Notes under the pieces: generated by a model
What the model was told of the DNA's origin: nothing
What the model saw: only the letters and a program-made list of their open reading frames with translations
The model's database searches: none
Translations under genes and position numbers: made by a program
Source of the DNA: Chloroherpetonaceae bacterium
GTDB lineage: Bacteria; Bacteroidota; Chlorobiia; Chlorobiales; Chloroherpetonaceae
DNA: 35,393 nt
NCBI GenBank assembly: GCA_028277445.1
Contig: JANQGG010000043.1
Coordinates: forward strand, 1 to 35,393
Reading direction: 5' to 3'
In this document: positions 34,908 to 35,393 of the stretch, piece by piece
Layout: each line of letters opens with the position of its first letter
Numbering within the stretch: position 1 is the first letter of the stretch

Positions 34908-34970
34908 TATATAATAGGAAAAACGATATCTTTATAAAAATCATTTTTCTTGTAAAAACTTTTTGAAAAT

Positions 34971-35393
34971 ATGGCATTAATCAATGTTCTTGGATTAGGA
35001 AATGTAATTTACAGTGATGAAGGATTTGGCGTAGAAGCTGTCAAGAGAATGGAAGCGAGGAGTTCCTACCCTGAACATGTTCATTTTATTGATGGCGGTA
35101 CGCAAGGCATTTATTTACTTGATTATATTGAATCCCCAACCCATCTTTTGATTTTCGATTCAATTATTCCGGTTGAGTATGAGTTTAAAGTCCACGTTTA
35201 TCAAAGTGATGAACTGCCGGCGTTTATTCATCGTAAAATGTCTTCGCATCAAATGGGACTGAGTGAGCTTTTATCGCTGGCCAAGCTGCACCAAAAGCTT
35301 CCTGAACGCATTGCCTTGATTGGCATTCCGCCTCAAAAATTGGATATGGATATTGGCCTGAGTCCCGAAGTGGAATCGCTTATGGATGATGCG
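34971..35393 (+). CDS. hyaD: [NiFe] hydrogenase maturation protease, partial
   Basis: Open at the right edge; 141 codons are visible. INVLGLGNVIYSDEGFGVEA is the family start, with the nickel-binding Glu of D-E-G-F-G, and DGGTQG and SSHQMGLSEL carry the other expected acidic/His residues. This endopeptidase cuts the C-terminal extension of the large subunit after nickel insertion. It should belong with hyaABC, but the VapBC-type module and a terminator lie between, so it probably needs its own promoter. Confidence 0.92.
   Translation, partial: MALINVLGLGNVIYSDEGFGVEAVKRMEARSSYPEHVHFIDGGTQGIYLLDYIESPTHLLIFDSIIPVEYEFKVHVYQSDELPAFIHRKMSSHQMGLSELLSLAKLHQKLPERIALIGIPPQKLDMDIGLSPEVESLMDDA

Overview
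The window reads as a mesophilic, Gram-negative, diazotrophic bacterium, most likely of the FCB (Fibrobacteres-Chlorobi-Bacteroidetes) side of the tree, for example Calditrichota/KSB1-like lineages. This placement is inferred from family resemblance (a DUF2480 protein next to the isc genes, a UvrA lacking the first Zn-finger CxxC, an LptD-like outer-membrane assembly protein, moderate-to-low GC) and was not tested by a search.

Layout. 1-3532: nifB and a nif-type thioredoxin-like 2Fe-2S ferredoxin, then two toxin-antitoxin modules (HicAB, and an Unstab_antitox/ParE pair with a frameshifted toxin), each followed by a partial copy of the ferredoxin 3' end. 3898-6249: modABC molybdate transporter, which would supply nitrogenase molybdenum. 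6250-14156: an accessory array of minus-strand cargo genes (SpoU methyltransferase, CoiA-like nuclease, lipocalin-like secreted protein, DUF4157 protein, FRG-domain protein, PIN/Phd toxin-antitoxin) separated by repeats made of a two-hairpin block joined to a copy of the last ~126 nt of modC. 14219-22062: cytochrome c, trpB, heparinase II/III-like protein, LptD-like protein and an alpha/beta hydrolase. 22308-25677: iscR-iscS-iscU-iscA with three small followers. 25781-30236: an orphan adenine-type DNA methyltransferase, uvrA and a small unknown gene. 30613-35393: an uptake [NiFe] hydrogenase (small, large and cytochrome b subunits), a VapBC-type module, and the start of the hydrogenase maturation protease.

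The most interesting structure is the modC array. Between the modC tail (...TGAAC) and the hairpin block (ATTGATTAG...) sit cargo genes that look like integron gene cassettes. Three attC-like sites are present, the cassette ends carry complementary core heptamers, and the cassettes join the flanks at the same nucleotides. Removing the cassettes reconstructs one empty site with a GTTCA core on the minus strand, which fits the described integron secondary-site rule. The modC fragments differ from modC and from each other largely by synonymous changes and one in-frame 6-nt indel, so they look like captured allelic 3' ends, not simply decaying duplicates. The ferredoxin gene shows a similar gene-end arrangement without attC sites. 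No integrase or transposase is visible in the window.

Functionally the core genes fit together. NifB makes the FeMo-co precursor, ModABC brings in molybdate, the Isc proteins supply Fe-S clusters, and the hydrogenase can recycle the H2 released by nitrogenase. Its small subunit has both extra cysteines typical of oxygen-tolerant enzymes.
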